Source: Pelobates cultripes | Taxonomy: Eukaryota > Chordata > Amphibia > Anura > Pelobatidae | Assembly: GCA_933207985.1 (NCBI GenBank) | Contig: OW240917.1 | Span: forward strand, 95,980,356-96,044,355 | Direction: 5' to 3' | Length of the DNA stretch: 64,000 bases | Part shown: positions 1-12,700 of the stretch, piece by piece | Numbering within the stretch: the stretch's first letter is position 1 | Layout: each line of letters opens with the position of its first letter | Program-made: the position numbers and the translations under genes | Notes under the pieces: model-generated | The model's input: only the letters and a program-made list of their open reading frames with translations | Told to the model about the DNA's origin: nothing | The model's database searches: none

Positions 1-1066
1 AAATGGGAGATTTATCAAATGCTGGATTGAATCAAGAAATTAAAGAGATTCTTAGACATACTTTTGTACTACATCTTACAGGCTAGATTTTAGAAAAAAA
101 AATATCCCTGAACTTATCAGGAATTACAGATAAACTTTACTTTAAAAACAAGTAAAATAATAATAAATCATGGGGATAAATTCTGTGTTACATTGCTATG
201 TATTCATGATTGGTATCAGAAACCGGGGGGACCCTTAAAAAGCCATCAGATTGCACACACACACACACACCAGAAACACACTCTCAGATATATACAGACA
301 CCTACACACTAAGGAAATAGACAATAGGTCATGCTGTGGAAACAAAGGGATAATATAAAAAATAAATATATAAATAAATAGTAAAATGTCCCAAATAATA
401 AATCAACCTGTAAAGTTCTTGAGTGTATATAGAGTCCAATGAGTGTCATACAATGAGTGTCATACTCATGCATATAAAACTCTAAAATTGATGTTGCTGT
501 GTCCCTTTAACTTTGTTTTAGTTTGAATTCAGTCTATAAAGCTCAGCATTTTTTGTACACTGCAGGGAAACTCGTATCTCTACTTGTCATGTCAGCTATT
601 CTCCTACACTTTACTACAACAATTGTGGGTAAAAATTCATGGATGGGAATGAGTGAGAGAAGACGAAGAGCACACTAGGAGGATAATTTCCTAAACATTG
701 AATTTTCATAAACGAATTTGTTTTCAGCCTTGTAAATGCACCCATATAGGTACATTATTTTTCATTCTTATATTTTTAGAAAGAAGCATTCCCATAAAAG
801 TCATCAGGTTCTTTACAAATAATCATGTTGCTTATCAAATGTATTTATCTTTTTAGCACACGTACTCTGTGACAAAAGTGATGAAAATTGTTATTTGTTT
901 CACTTAATTATTCTGAGGTAAGGGAAACTATTTTGCCTTAAAATATTTAATATCTCCATTATAATTGTAAACTATATACAGATTTTTTTGTACATAAAAT
1001 ATTTTTTTTTAGGTTAATATGAACAACTATTTGTACCAGAAATTGTTGTTTTATCCTATATTAATA
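1..1066. other. AT-rich DNA, no gene seen
   Basis: No long reading frame or recognisable repeat family is visible. The only simple structure is a short (CA)n run at about 254-271. The stretch ends at the TA that precedes the mariner-like terminus. Confidence 0.6.
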
Positions 1067-1175
1067 CAGGGTGTGCCAAAATTCAGAGGAGTCAATAAAT
1101 ATTTTTTTATTAATGAACCAATTTCAATGATATTATACACAATTAATTCTTAACATACAAAGATTTGACTAGGTA

Positions 1176-1605
1176 CAGGGCCGCCACCAAAAATTTTGGG
1201 GCCCCTAACTCAGTTCAGGGTCTGGGCCCACTGGGCCCACCTCCAATCCTGCCCACAGGGTCCGCCTCCAAATCCCACCCACAAGAATACACACACAGAC
1301 ACAAAAGGGCACACATACACACACACACAGATACATACTAACAGACATACTGAAACAGACATACACGCATATAGGCATACATACACACACACGCACACAT
1401 ACTGAGACATACACACATATACAGACACACAGGCATACATAGTGACAGAGAGACACATACTAACATACATACAGACACACATGCATGAGGACATACAAAC
1501 ACATACATACATACATACACACTGACATACATACACACATACATACACACATACACACAGATATACATTCATAATGACATACAGACATACATACATTCAT
1601 ACTGG

Positions 1606-1649
<44 letters not shown>

Positions 1650-3080
1650 TATATATACATACAGACAGACATACTGACAGACATACATACATACAGACAC
1701 TGACATCCATACACACATACATACACAGACATACATTCATAATGGCATACAGACATACATACAAACATTCATACTGACATGCATGCATATATACAGACAT
1801 ACTGACATCCATATATACATTCATACATACTGACATACATGCATACTGACATCCATACACACATACACACAGACATACATTCATAATGACATGCAGACAT
1901 ACATTCATACTGATATATAGACATACATTGATACTTGCATACAAACATATAGACATACATGCATACATTCATAATGACATACAGATATACTGACAGACAT
2001 GCATATACACATACATTCATACAGACATACATGCATACAGACACTGACATCCATACATACATACATACACAGACATACATTCATAATGGCATACAGACAT
2101 ACATCCATACATTCATACTGACATACATGCATATATACAGACATACTGACAGACATACATACATACATACTGACATACATACATGCATACTGACATCCAT
2201 ACACACATACACACAGACATGCATTCATAATGACATGCAGACATACATGCATACTGACATATATGCATATATACAGACATACTGAAATCCATATATACAT
2301 TCAAGCATACTGACATACATGCATACTGACATCCATACACACATACACACAGACATACGTTCATAATGACATGCAGACATACATTCATACTGATATACAG
2401 ACATACATTGATACTGGCATACATACATATAGACATACATGCATACATTCATAATGACATACTGACAGACATACATATACACATACATTTATACAGACAT
2501 ACATGCATACAGACACTGACATCCATACATACATACACAGACATACATTCATAATGGCATACAGACATACATCCATACATTCATACTGACATACATGCAT
2601 ATATACAGACATACTGACAGACATCCATACATACATTCATACATACTGACATACATGCATACTGACATCCATACACACATACACACAGACATACGTTCAT
2701 AATGACATGCAGACATACATTCATACTGACATACAGACATACAGACATACATAATGACATACAGACATACATTGATACTGGCATACATACATACAGACAT
2801 ACATACATACTGACAGACATACAGACATGTGTTTTTTTTAAAGGGGTCCGGTCGCACTATTACACGGCCACAGCGCTGACCGGGTCCCTGAAGATATAGG
2901 GACCATCGGGTGGCCATAAGTGCATGGGCCACCCGATAGTCCCCATTAGCGTGCGGGCCCCGGTGCAACTGCACTGACGGCAGTTCCGACCGCTACACAT
3001 GGGGCCCAGGCGGCCGGGCCACGCAGGACCGTCGGGCCCGTGACAACCGTCATGGTTTTCACCCCCTGATGGCAGACCTG
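1176..3080. mobile_element. Non-autonomous hAT-type transposon carrying a microsatellite array
   Basis: The element is bounded by an exact 8-bp duplication, ACTAGGTA, at 1168-1175 and 3081-3088. The left end is CAGGGCCGCCACCA and the right end, reverse-complemented, is CAGGTCTGCCATCA, giving 11 of 14 matches. An 8-bp duplication with CAGG-type inverted ends is diagnostic of the hAT superfamily. GC-rich arms (1176-1280 and 2840-3080) flank about 1.5 kb of ACAT/ACAG simple sequence. No transposase frame exists, so it must have been moved by another hAT element. The right arm contains the inverted pair ATCGGGTGGCC / GGCCACCCGAT, also seen at 22460-22500. Confidence 0.85.
1285..2828. repeat. Degenerate ACAT/ACAG microsatellite array with higher-order period
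   Basis: The array is built from CATACA, GACATACA and CTGACATACATGCAT variants with an internal (TA)n at about 1610-1645. Segments at 1800-1980 and 2280-2460 align at exactly 480 bp spacing with few mismatches. A further related block starts near 2640. The array therefore grew by duplication of long blocks as well as by tetranucleotide slippage. The long frames rich in Met, Cys, Val and Tyr on the minus strand are artefacts of the repeat. Confidence 0.85.
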
Positions 3081-3088
3081 ACTAGGTA

Positions 3089-3345
3089 TGAAAGATTACA
3101 TCTTTTAACTGAGCTCCATTTGCTGCCTTGCAAAGTTGGGCTCTTTCGATTACTTTTCATAACATCAGATAATGTCTGAGGATCCAGTGCTCAAATATCT
3201 GCACAGATAGTTTGCTTGAGCTGTTTGAGTGTATGCAATTTGCTCACATATGCATGTATATAGTAATCAGAAGCTGAAAGGTCAGGCGAGTGTGCCGGCC
3301 AATTAATCTTGGAATTTAATTAATTGCTCGCCAAATAGTTGTCAC
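3089..3345 (-). pseudogene. Mariner-like transposase C-terminal remnant
   Basis: Reading the minus strand from about 3345 down gives the motif WPAHSPDLSASDYYI, then about 60 further residues before the hAT junction. This matches the WPxxSPDLxPxDxFLW block of mariner/IS630 DDE transposases, around the third catalytic residue. At least two in-frame stops interrupt it, one just upstream of the motif and one about 20 codons downstream. The final aspartate (the D of SASDYY) is still present. Most of the transposase N-terminal to this block is missing. It is a dead fragment, and the subfamily cannot be fixed from so short a piece. Confidence 0.65.
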
Positions 3346-4430
3346 AGTTTTAAAAATATAATTCCACAATTTTTACTCGCCTGCAACAAAAAAAATAAAT
3401 TACAAACAAATAAGATATTTACCTGTCAGATCCTACTCTGAATTTTGTCCCACTTATTTTTCAAATTAATGCGATCCTAGTTAAGAAATGCTTGGTTGTG
3501 AAGGGATTAATCTTCTTAATTAAGAAGAAGTATGTGGTTAGGAAAGAGCTCTTATTTCACTAAAACTACATCTGGCCAGTTAGTAATGTTGAAAATAGTA
3601 TTTAAAAATCCAGTGAATGACTGAAATTGTCTAGACTCTTTTAGATGATTTTGCCTTATAACTATTTTTTGTAAGCTGTTCTACGCATTTTATTATTCTC
3701 TCTATATTCAATCCTTTAATTATACATGCAAATTAATTTCTCACTTGAAAATCTAAGTAGCATTCTCTACATAATAAAGTTAACACTTTAAAAAAATATA
3801 TACTTCAAGGTGAAAATACCCTCAAACAGGTGTATATTTAAGCTTTAAGCTTTATCTCAAGGCTTGAAGTAAGTGGTAGTAGCAGATGGTAAACTCTACT
3901 GCAAACTATTTAAACATTTCAAAACTCTAAACGCTTAACACAACCAAAAATATGTAATAAAATAAAAAAATATATTATTGTGTTTATAAAGCAGATTGCT
4001 AATATTCACAGAGGTTCCTGTTATGGTGGTAAAAAAAAATATGTTTGATATGTTTGGAAGCTAAGCCTAGGCCAATTAGTGATTAGAAAAATATCAAGTG
4101 CAGAAGGTGTGATGTACTTTTTTGTATTGTTACTTGCTAGAACCTATTGTTTAATTTGATTCAACTTCTGTTGAATGCAAATTAATCAAACTGTGGCTGA
4201 CAAATTGAAGATTATTACGCAGATTTAAAAAATAAAAAAATTTCACCATTAGCCTTTGATACACATTATTTATTTCTTCTCATAAGATGTATGTTCCGAT
4301 TAGTTTTAGACCCAAATCCCTCTATCCCACTTTTCTATACATTCTTTCTTTATTATGAGCTCCACATTGTTGGCATGTCTGATGTGTGTAACAGAGCTCC
4401 ACAGCAATAATACTCACCATACCTAACCCT
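3346..4430. other. AT-rich DNA, no gene seen
   Basis: The region contains short A and T runs and no supported reading frame. No terminal inverted repeat of the mariner-like element could be found here. Confidence 0.5.
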
Positions 4431-4433
4431 TAC

Positions 4434-4930
4434 CTATAAAGCTCTAACCAACTCTAGCCCCTCTGACATTTCCTCCCTTATTCATAGATACACCCCTTCT
4501 CGGTCTCTCCGCTCTGCCAGTGACCTTCTCCTGTCCGCTTCTCGCACCCTTACTGCTAACTCTCGCTTACAGAACTTCTCGCTGGCGTCTCCCTTCTTTT
4601 GGAACAGCCTGCCTACTCCCATCAGACTCTCCCCTAGTCTTCAATTGTTTAATTAGTCCCTCAAAACACATCTGTTCAGAAATGCTTATGGTCTCCCAGA
4701 GTAACTTATCTATACTTATCCAAATCTGTCTCTTGCTCTCCTAAAACAGCCATACTCCACTCTCACCTCTGCTACTTTTCCACCTTGTTTGGTGGCTGTC
4801 ACCCTTGCTGCCCTGTGTGTGTATTTGTACCCCACCTCATCTAGACTGTAAGCTTCTTTGAGCAGGGTTCTCATTTACCTATTGTTCCTGTGTGACTGTG
4901 TAATTGTCTAATTTGTTTAGGCATCAATGA
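4434..4930 (+). pseudogene. 3' fragment of a CR1/L2-type LINE (ORF2 C-terminus plus 3' UTR)
   Basis: The plus strand from 4434 to 4704 encodes a run ending ASPFFWNSLPTPIR, then after one in-frame TAG, SLKTHLFRNAYGLPE and a stop. This is the conserved C-terminal tail of CR1/L2/Jockey-group ORF2 proteins (the WNSLP...I...FK..LKTHLF signature). The following 220 bp is a T-rich 3' UTR containing CTAGACTGTAAGCTTCTTTGAGCAGGG, a segment common in dispersed frog repeats. The reverse transcriptase and endonuclease parts are absent, as expected for a 5'-truncated LINE copy. The exact clade is not determined. Confidence 0.6.
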
Positions 4931-7900
4931 CTTTATATAGCTAGTCACCAATTAATAAGCAGATAAAAAAATAATATTTAAAATGGCACTTAAATTCATA
5001 TAACCCTAAAGTAAATCTCTATAAACACCTGACTCTGGGAGAAGCTTTAACTTTAGCTCAATTCCATACGATATTCAATTAGAAGCAGCTGATGGACAAT
5101 GCCCATCATTAGCAAGGTAAGTAATGGGCAAAAATGAGGCGGATCGGGCCACGGCAGCTAATGAGAAGTAAGGTTTTAGAGAAATATTTGTGCATATTTT
5201 AGCAGAATCATATGTTTTGCAATGATTAAGTAGAGACAGTAAAAAGAGTAACAGGGAATGAGAACTTAGGGCAAAGCTCCACCAGATAACTGAAAAATAA
5301 AGAATACAAAATATGCAATTGTCACTGTAGAATATTGACATTTTTCTTCTGTGGAGTAATGGTTAATTTCTAATTTTTATAGAAAAAAAATCAAAAGATA
5401 AACTTATAAGAACAAACTGTGTTGTATGTGCCTGTTCACTATTAGGAGTGAATACTGCAACCACCACCCCCCTTTCTTCCTTCTCTGAAGTCACACAAAT
5501 ATTGCTCTTTCAGGGATCTATGAGTGTAAGAATAATAATATAGGCACGTACAGAGCCTACCCTTCTAGAACCCTAACTGGCTCATAGCAGCAGGGGCTTG
5601 GTTAATAAATGAACCGAAGGTGACCTACTTTTTTCCCTCCTGCCCAGGCGCTTAGTCATGGCATCATGCATGCTTTGTCAGTCAGCCTCAGGTCCACCAA
5701 ATAAATTTAGTGGTTCTTCTATACTGAGAATATGTTGATTATGCATGTTCCCCAATTCCTATTAAATGTCTTTTTTTACAGCTTATGATCAAAGATCCTA
5801 AAGTTTGGCTTGCAGCATTGCCATCAAGTAATGAACCACACGTCCCATAAACTACCGAGCAGAGATTTATGATGTACATTCAGCTTCCATTGAATACAAT
5901 GGGAGTTTAAGATTTGCAAAGACCCATCTGAGGTCTACTGCCAAAGATGCAAATCCTGCAGACTTGAAAGGTGTCCCTTTAGGCTGGTTCATTGACACTT
6001 GTTAGATTAACCAGTTTCTTGGTGAAGAGCTGGCTTGCTGTACTCACCATCAATGTTTTAGTATCACCAGTCTATTGTAATAGAAGATTTTTGTTCCCAC
6101 AAATAATTATCTTAATTGACTCCTGTGACAAAATTGTTATATTTATTAATTATGGTCTCAGCTGTACTGTATGCCCTAAGAAATAAATACAGAGAATTAA
6201 GGTATTTCAACATGTGTTTACAGACACATACTAGCCTTTCCATCAGAATGTCTGGGGATAATTATCTCAACCAAATTCAGCCAGGACGTCTCCTATCCCA
6301 CGTGGTTATTGACAGGTACAGCATATGTGTGTTAGTATTCTCATTGGTATAACTATTTGTAAATACATTTCCTTTGTGCTGTGGTCTTTAGGAATCTGGG
6401 AACTCCAGAATACTTACATCAAGAACAAGCTGTCACTTTCTTAAAGTAACTATTCCTACAGTCATCTATCCTCCACTATAGTGTGTTACTCGTTCAGTAA
6501 TTGCCAGCGGCACTTTGTGGTAGAATAGCTTGTAGTTTCTGGAGTTAACTGTGCAGTGTATCCTGCATTGCCTGTGGATATACTACCAAAGATGAGTCCT
6601 AGGATTTGTTGGAGCAGTTTAGTCATGCAGGGTATATAAAAAGAAACCCATGGATGATAGCGTGACTGAACTGTTGTGTCTTCAGTAGCATAGAAGCTAG
6701 GGCCATAGCGTCACAATTCCCAATATACCACTCAAGCTTAATTTGATATTTTTGAATAAGCTTTTTATATCTATATAGCTCTTCCTATATTATCTGTTAG
6801 GAAAACGTTTCTATTGATTTATAAGTCACATAGACTTTAATGGTGACTTCTGTAGATAAAACATTTGTAAAGTTTTTCTAAAAGAATGTGATAACTTAAA
6901 AAGCATATCTAAAAACATTAAAACAAGGCCTTAAATGCAAAGTCAGTACAACTCCACTTAGAATCAGAGAGTTGTATCATTCATGAGTGCATGAACATAA
7001 ATAGAGTAGTAGAGAATGAATGCAAAAGTTACTGTTCTCACCTAAGCAAAACTGTATAACTGTAGACTATTACTAATTGTTTGCTTATGTCTAAGACTAT
7101 GCTTCTTTTATTAATAATGTATGGTGTTACCTTTGCTTTTGGCTATGCAGAGATATAAATAATATATGTTACTACAATTAAATGTGAAAATATTATATTT
7201 CTCTCTGCAGAGAACATATCATGTTAAATAATATTAATGGTAATAATAAGCTGCAATGCGTCCTCTCACCCCATTAGATTTTATTTATTATGACTTGCTA
7301 CTAAATATTAATGGAAATTAATATGACAGCATGCACTGTACTTTTTTTAAATGTTCCTTCATTTTTAACCCTTGCTTTCTATGGGCTTCCTATTTGCAAG
7401 TAATGATTTCAGTCTGCTTAGCACTCTGGTTTCATTAATAACACTGATATTGTAAAAGTCTTAGCTGCTAATTATGTAAATTGAATAAAAAATGTTTTGT
7501 AAGTGGGATGCGAATTCACACATGATTGCAATGCATTTCCAGCGTTCTTTGCATATGGAAGGATTTATTGGTAACATACTTGCCTCAATGATGCATTAGT
7601 GTTAAAGTAATAAGAGGTATTGCTGTGATAGTTGAGACATAATTTTACTTGAATATACTCTGTATTTATGCATCCCAGTAGGAAGAGCTATTAGTTTAGC
7701 ACATCCTAGTACTTGCAAGTGGATTATGGCTGCTTATACACAATAGAACAAATTATTTTATTTCAAAAATATTTTGCAGTCATGATTGTAAAGCACCAGT
7801 TAAATGAAAGGCAAAACAAAACAGATGTAAGAAGCTGGATAAAGAAAGCCTCACTGAGACAATCTTTGACTGCCATGAGTGAAACTTTTTTAAGGGCTGG

Positions 7901-9141
7901 TGCTCCAGTGAAAATGGTGTGTGCAAACAGAAGTTACATGCTATAACAGGAGTGGACAGAGGTACCAGACAGATCGGAAAGGCCTGATTCCATGTGACAT
8001 ATAAATACAGGACCAGGTACATTGATTGCCTTCAGATGCAGCTTTATTGGAGCTACACGTAAAGTTTGGCTTGTGCAAAACCTTTCTCAAACCCATGAAA
8101 ATGGTGGCCAATTTAAAAAAAGATATGTGTGGACACCTCTCAACAATCTACTTGTTGATGTAATGCACCATGAATGTATGCACTGCGCCTCATCCCACCG
8201 TCTGTTGGTTCAAGATGGGACAAGTTCCGAGCTGTTAAAATGATGCAAAAGGTGACTTTCCCAAAGAAAATGACAAGGTTTTGAATGTTTAATGATGGTT
8301 TAAGCAAAGTTTTATTTATGTTTAATTTCTTTTTGGTGAGTAATGATGAATCGAAGATCATTATATAACAAAGGTTCGGCATGGACACATATTGCCTGTT
8401 ATTAATGAAAAAATAACTGTTTTGTAAACGGTCTTTGGAAAGGCAGTTTTCTTTGTTTCTTAGTTGAGAATTAACAATGCTCACGTATGTATTATATAAA
8501 CTGGTTTTGATTTAAATAGATTACTATTGTAGACTTAAGTCTTAAAATATTGTTTTTAGTTATTTCTATATATTAAGATAGGAACATGCACTCATAAGAC
8601 TGGGGGTCTATTGGCTAGAAGTCTCTCTTGATGGCTCTCGATTACCACTAAACCCTTGACCACAGACAGCCTTGTCTAATTTAATTTTACATATATAATA
8701 ATGATACACGATTAAGTGTTTAAAAGCTTGGGAAATATATAGGTTAAACTTGAACAAGACTTTTATTCTGTAAAATTAATGATGAGAGAGACCATTACTT
8801 TCTAACTTCTACCTTAATAGCACCACCTTCATACCAGGCTGAATTTCATTCACAACGTTAAACGTCATGAAAATAAAAAGTATTAGTTATGTGACCTGGT
8901 TAAAGATGTATGAATTTACAAATGGCATGGGTCAACTGCCTTACAACAGAAATTAGTTACTTTGACACCTCAAAAATTTGTAAACGACATTTCTTTTGAT
9001 GGGAAGCCAACTTAGGAGACTGCCGTGCCAGATGTAATCACATCATATGGAAGGTTTAGCCATGTTTGGTCATGATTTTAGATATCCACGTGTCAAATAC
9101 AAATATTTTAAGTAAAATAGTATTATAAAAAATACCTATTT
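4931..9141. other. Long AT-rich stretch, no gene seen
   Basis: No domain, repeat terminus or RNA gene was recognised. Several 60-115-codon frames occur (for example 7713-7946 plus and 8140-8484 minus) but they lack motifs and look like chance openings in AT-rich DNA. Confidence 0.5.
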
Positions 9142-9220
9142 TTAACCCCTTAAGGACCAAACTTCTGGAGTAAAAGGGAATCATGACATGTCACACATGT
9201 CGTGTGTCCTTAAGGGGTTA
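9142..9220. mobile_element. Short TTAA-flanked palindromic MITE
   Basis: The sequence opens TTAACCCCTTAAGGACCAAA and closes GTCCTTAAGGGGTTAA, with TTAA at both edges. It shares its termini with the 2.1-kb TTAA element at 57672-59771 and is probably an internally deleted relative. TTAA targets suggest a piggyBac or Kolobok source. Confidence 0.75.
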
Positions 9221-10338
9221 AAAGTCTTAATACAGAGAAAGTGTCAGTGGAATTTTATTTATTTTTTATCTAGTGCATGATGTCACAAACTGTGAGATTG
9301 CAGATTGTATAACTCAAATTTCCTTCTAAATGAATAAAAGGTGCTGCAGAAAAATGAATTTACCAGTTTCATTAACATCTACCTTTCACACAAAATAAAT
9401 CTAGGCTAGGATGATATGCTTCAGGGGATGAAAATTAGATTAAGTTCCATTAATTAGGTTTTCCTGTATAATATATCTTTATTTTGTGCAGACTACATAA
9501 ACCCAACGTACATATCATGTTAACAAGCATCTGGTATCAGAACATGAGCAATGCCCTCCAGGAAATCTTTTGGATTTCACAAGAGAAGAATGTCAAATAT
9601 ATAAACCAGGATAAAAAAAATATATATTTTTACAGAGTCTAGCCATAAAAATAAGCTAATAATTATTATGTATTATCAGATTCTATATCTGACTATTTTA
9701 GATATTTTTTGGGGCATCTCAGAGGTATGAATAATCTGTATACTTGGACTCATTTGATGTTGCATAATTTATAAAAAGAACATAGAATATGTCATGTATT
9801 TCTATATTCTTTTTAAAATATGTACATCCAGGGACAGAGACATTGTCAAGATGTTCCTTTCTAGATATTTGGTGTATTCAAAGCAAGCTGTCATGAAAGA
9901 GTAGGACTTATGAATGGAAAAGATAAACATATCATGCATCATATTTTAAAGTACTTTATCGTTTATAAAGCACAACAATAATGATGATGTGATGATAATG
10001 TGTGTTATTGTTTTTGCTGTGACGGAAGATATCAACTGGGATGAAAATAATGGGTAGGATGTTCAAAAGGTTAAGTAATTCTTTGACTGCGAATACCTGC
10101 ATAATATTTACTGTCATGGAATGACACCAGTTTGGATGGTGTATTAAAATAAGACATGTACTAAAATGTTCGTAAAGTGGAATGTCGCTGTGCACTATCT
10201 TTGTAAAGATCCCACAATGTTCCTTTCTAGAATTTCATGTAACTGGTCTAATTAAAATCATTTTATAAATTCTATAAAAACCAAAATACTAGCATAAGTC
10301 AAGGGAAATGAACTTGATTTTATTTAATAACATCTTTA

Positions 10339-10340
<2 letters not shown>
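9221..10340. other. AT-rich DNA, no gene seen
   Basis: No supported frame or repeat family was recognised. Confidence 0.5.
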
Positions 10341-10341
<1 letters not shown>

Positions 10342-10392
<51 letters not shown>

Positions 10393-10400
10393 TATATACA
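10342..10400. repeat. (TA)n microsatellite
   Basis: About 58 bp of nearly pure TA dinucleotides with one ACATA interruption. Confidence 0.95.
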
Positions 10401-10404
10401 CATA

Positions 10405-10582
10405 CAATACCAGTAGAGAGCACTCAGGAGTCTTTCAAGGTAAATTTCATCTGTTGCTTTATTGAGCAATTACAAATTCACACAACGTTCCAGTCGACGT
10501 TTCAGTCTGTAAAAGACAGCACCAGCTCTTTGGTTGGAGACAGCACCGGAGCATTAAAAGACCGGGAGCATTGAGTGCTGGG

Positions 10583-10619
<37 letters not shown>

Positions 10620-10750
10620 TGTATATATAAAAAAGGAGTAGTGGGAGCACTCAGAGGACTTCTTCAAAGTATTTTAGTTTATTGTGGTATCACATAGGTG
10701 AACAAAATATCGATCAACGTTTCGACCCCTAAAGGGTCTTTTTTATATAT
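10405..10750 (-). repeat. Two fragments of one dispersed repeat around a (GT)n run
   Basis: Fragments at about 10415-10560 and 10635-10745 both open GAGCACTCAG and both run into CAACGTTtCgac-like blocks, so they are diverged copies of one family. A (GT)n microsatellite (10582-10626) separates them. The minus strand of the second reads AAAGACCC...GGGTCGAAACG, a stem followed by GAAAC. That pattern resembles the ends of Penelope-like elements, but the family assignment is a guess. Confidence 0.5.
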
Positions 10751-11070
10751 ACAATATACAGCCATGATAAATTGTACCAGGAAGAAAATAAAACCGGTGT
10801 AGTAAAAGAAACCGTTTCACAGCCATAGTAGGGGTAATGGGGTGCATTGACGTTGTGGCAGGCTTATGCAATGTATGATCATATACTGCAACTAAACTCC
10901 TATTATTTTTTGCCTAGGTGAGATGTTTTTAAATAAATCTAATACATACTGTGAAATCTGAAATTGCAGTTTAGTAAATGAGCGAGTGCGCTGGATTTTG
11001 TATGTTGTATAAATTGGCCCTAGCAGCACCTTATAATGTATGCATGTTCAGGTGAGTGCAGCCCTCTTGG

Positions 11071-11128
<58 letters not shown>

Positions 11129-11749
11129 AATTTTTTAAATCACTGTTGACAGTTTATAATACGTTTATAATACATTTTTAAATGTTATTACATAAAGTTC
11201 CAACTGTTCGTGCTTTATTTTAATTTGTACATTTGTGTAAAAGTGTTTGCTTGTTGGCTTTAAAAAATGTAATCTAAACTATCTTTTGGACTTATAACTC
11301 TGACGTTTAATTCTGTATACTTTAATAGACTAAATTATCTTGATTGCATAAAATGTTTTATAATCTAATTTGTTTTCAAACCAGTGTAGAATTGGGACTA
11401 TTTTTCCTATAGGGAATTAGAATTAATATGCTGTGTGAGTATGATGTCATAAGAAGTTCTGTGGCAATTTTAACAACTGCAGAATAAAAAAAACAAGTAT
11501 ATAAATTCATTATCAAGATGCCAAGTGTATATTATTATATGTAGCTTATATATAGAAAAATACCAATTTTAGGACAACGGATTTGATTTGTATATAACCA
11601 TGAATTATTGCCATAGAAACTATCATATACTAAACTATATAACTGAGTGCTATACATATATAGGTAATTACGCCCAACAGCTATAAAACATTATAACATG
11701 TTTTCTGCGTTATATGAAGTTGAATTCATTTCGCAATCAGAAAATATAT
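10751..11749. other. AT-rich DNA with a (TA)n microsatellite, no gene seen
   Basis: A 50-bp (TA)n run lies at about 11076-11125. Nothing else was recognised. Confidence 0.55.
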
Positions 11750-12250
11750 TTAAAGGGTCACTCCAGACCCCTAAAAAAACTTTAGCTTGTTGAAAATCTT
11801 TGTGTGAAGAGTGTGTCCTCTTTTTTCATTTTGAAAAAGTGCAAATTTCAATAGTAATATTTTCATAAATTAACCTGGTTAAGCCCCTTGGCTTTCAAGC
11901 AAACAAGAGGTAATGTTACTTCTTGATTGCGTTGGCTCAATGCAGCTGACCTCAAGAGGCAGCAATTGCCCAGAGCACCTGTCTTACAAAGACTTTTTAT
12001 TGAGCTGTATTGGGGAGTCTGTGATTGGACAGCCACAAAAAGTCTTGGCGGGGTTAGAAGGGGAGAGCTTGCAAAGGCAGCAGACAAGAAAGCTGCAGGA
12101 TTGTAAGCTGATTTTAGATATGTACCCAATGAAACAATACGTAATTAAATGCATGCATAAACTGAGATCCCTAGAGAGGGGGGATGTCAAATCCTGGTAT
12201 TTAGAAAGTGAACTACTTGGAACTACTTGGATGGGATGTATATTTTAAGT
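11750..12250. mobile_element. TTAA-type MITE, left end recognised only
   Basis: TTTAAAGGGTCACTCCAGAC at the left edge matches the AAAGGGACACTCCAG terminus of the MITE at 35142-35469. A matching right terminus was not found, so the right limit is approximate and the copy is probably truncated. Frames on both strands through 11863-12248 are not supported as genes. Confidence 0.5.
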
Positions 12251-12455
12251 ACTATAGGGAAAGACAGTTACAGATGAGCAGTATAAAAAAAAACACATTT
12301 ATTAGAGACTCATCCAAGCTTTATTGTGCAGAACACCCAGAAGGCTACACATTCACTAACTGCTAATTAAATTAAGGGTTATTTTTAGATCAAAAAGTTA
12401 TCATCCTTCCTGTCCATGATTGTAACCAAAAGACAAAATAGACAACTACCAATTA

Positions 12456-12700
12456 GAAATGTGATGCTAAAAAGAGCATACATTTAACTATATAATTGGT
12501 TGTGCTTAAAATTGTTACTTTATTCTAAGCTTCCTATCATATATACCTCATCTAATTATTATACTTTTCTATGTAAGCACTTCTAAGTCAAATTGATAGT
12601 TTAGTGGATATTCATTTTTTTTCTCTGAGTGTTGATATCATTTTAAGCACATCCAATTATATAGTTAACTCTAGGCTATATTTAGCATCACATTTCTTAC
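12456..12700. repeat. Foldback MITE-like element with ~58-bp arms
   Basis: The left arm (12456-12518), beginning AGAAATGTGATGCTAA, is the near-perfect inverse of the right arm (12641-12699). The arms share AACTATATAATTGG and TGTGCTTAAAAT. About 120 bp of AT-rich loop separates them. No target duplication was identified, so the superfamily is unknown. Confidence 0.7.

Larger units (their letters stand above)
1067..3345 (-). mobile_element. Mariner/IS630-type transposon remnant, split by a hAT insertion
   Basis: The left end starts CAGGGTGTGCCAAAA directly after a TA dinucleotide, as expected for Tc1/mariner-superfamily termini. The body resumes at 3089 after a nested hAT element and carries a minus-strand transposase remnant. 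No matching right terminus was found beyond 3345, so the element is truncated on that side. Removing 1176-3080 and one copy of ACTAGGTA restores continuity. That continuity is why I treat the two halves as one older element. Confidence 0.65.

Noticed and set aside
1285..2828. CRISPR-like alternation of repeats and spacers
   Set aside because: Units are degenerate simple sequence with no unique spacers, in a vertebrate genome.
1196..2974. Many long frames rich in Met, Cys, Val, Tyr or His, Thr
   Set aside because: They are translations of the ACAT/ACAG array in all frames, with no stops because the repeat lacks them.
7713..8484. Small frames of 73-114 codons on both strands
   Set aside because: No domain, no codon signal and AT-rich context; chance frames.
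9142..9220. Rho-independent-like hairpin terminator
   Set aside because: The palindrome has MITE ends with TTAA flanks, and the genome is eukaryotic.
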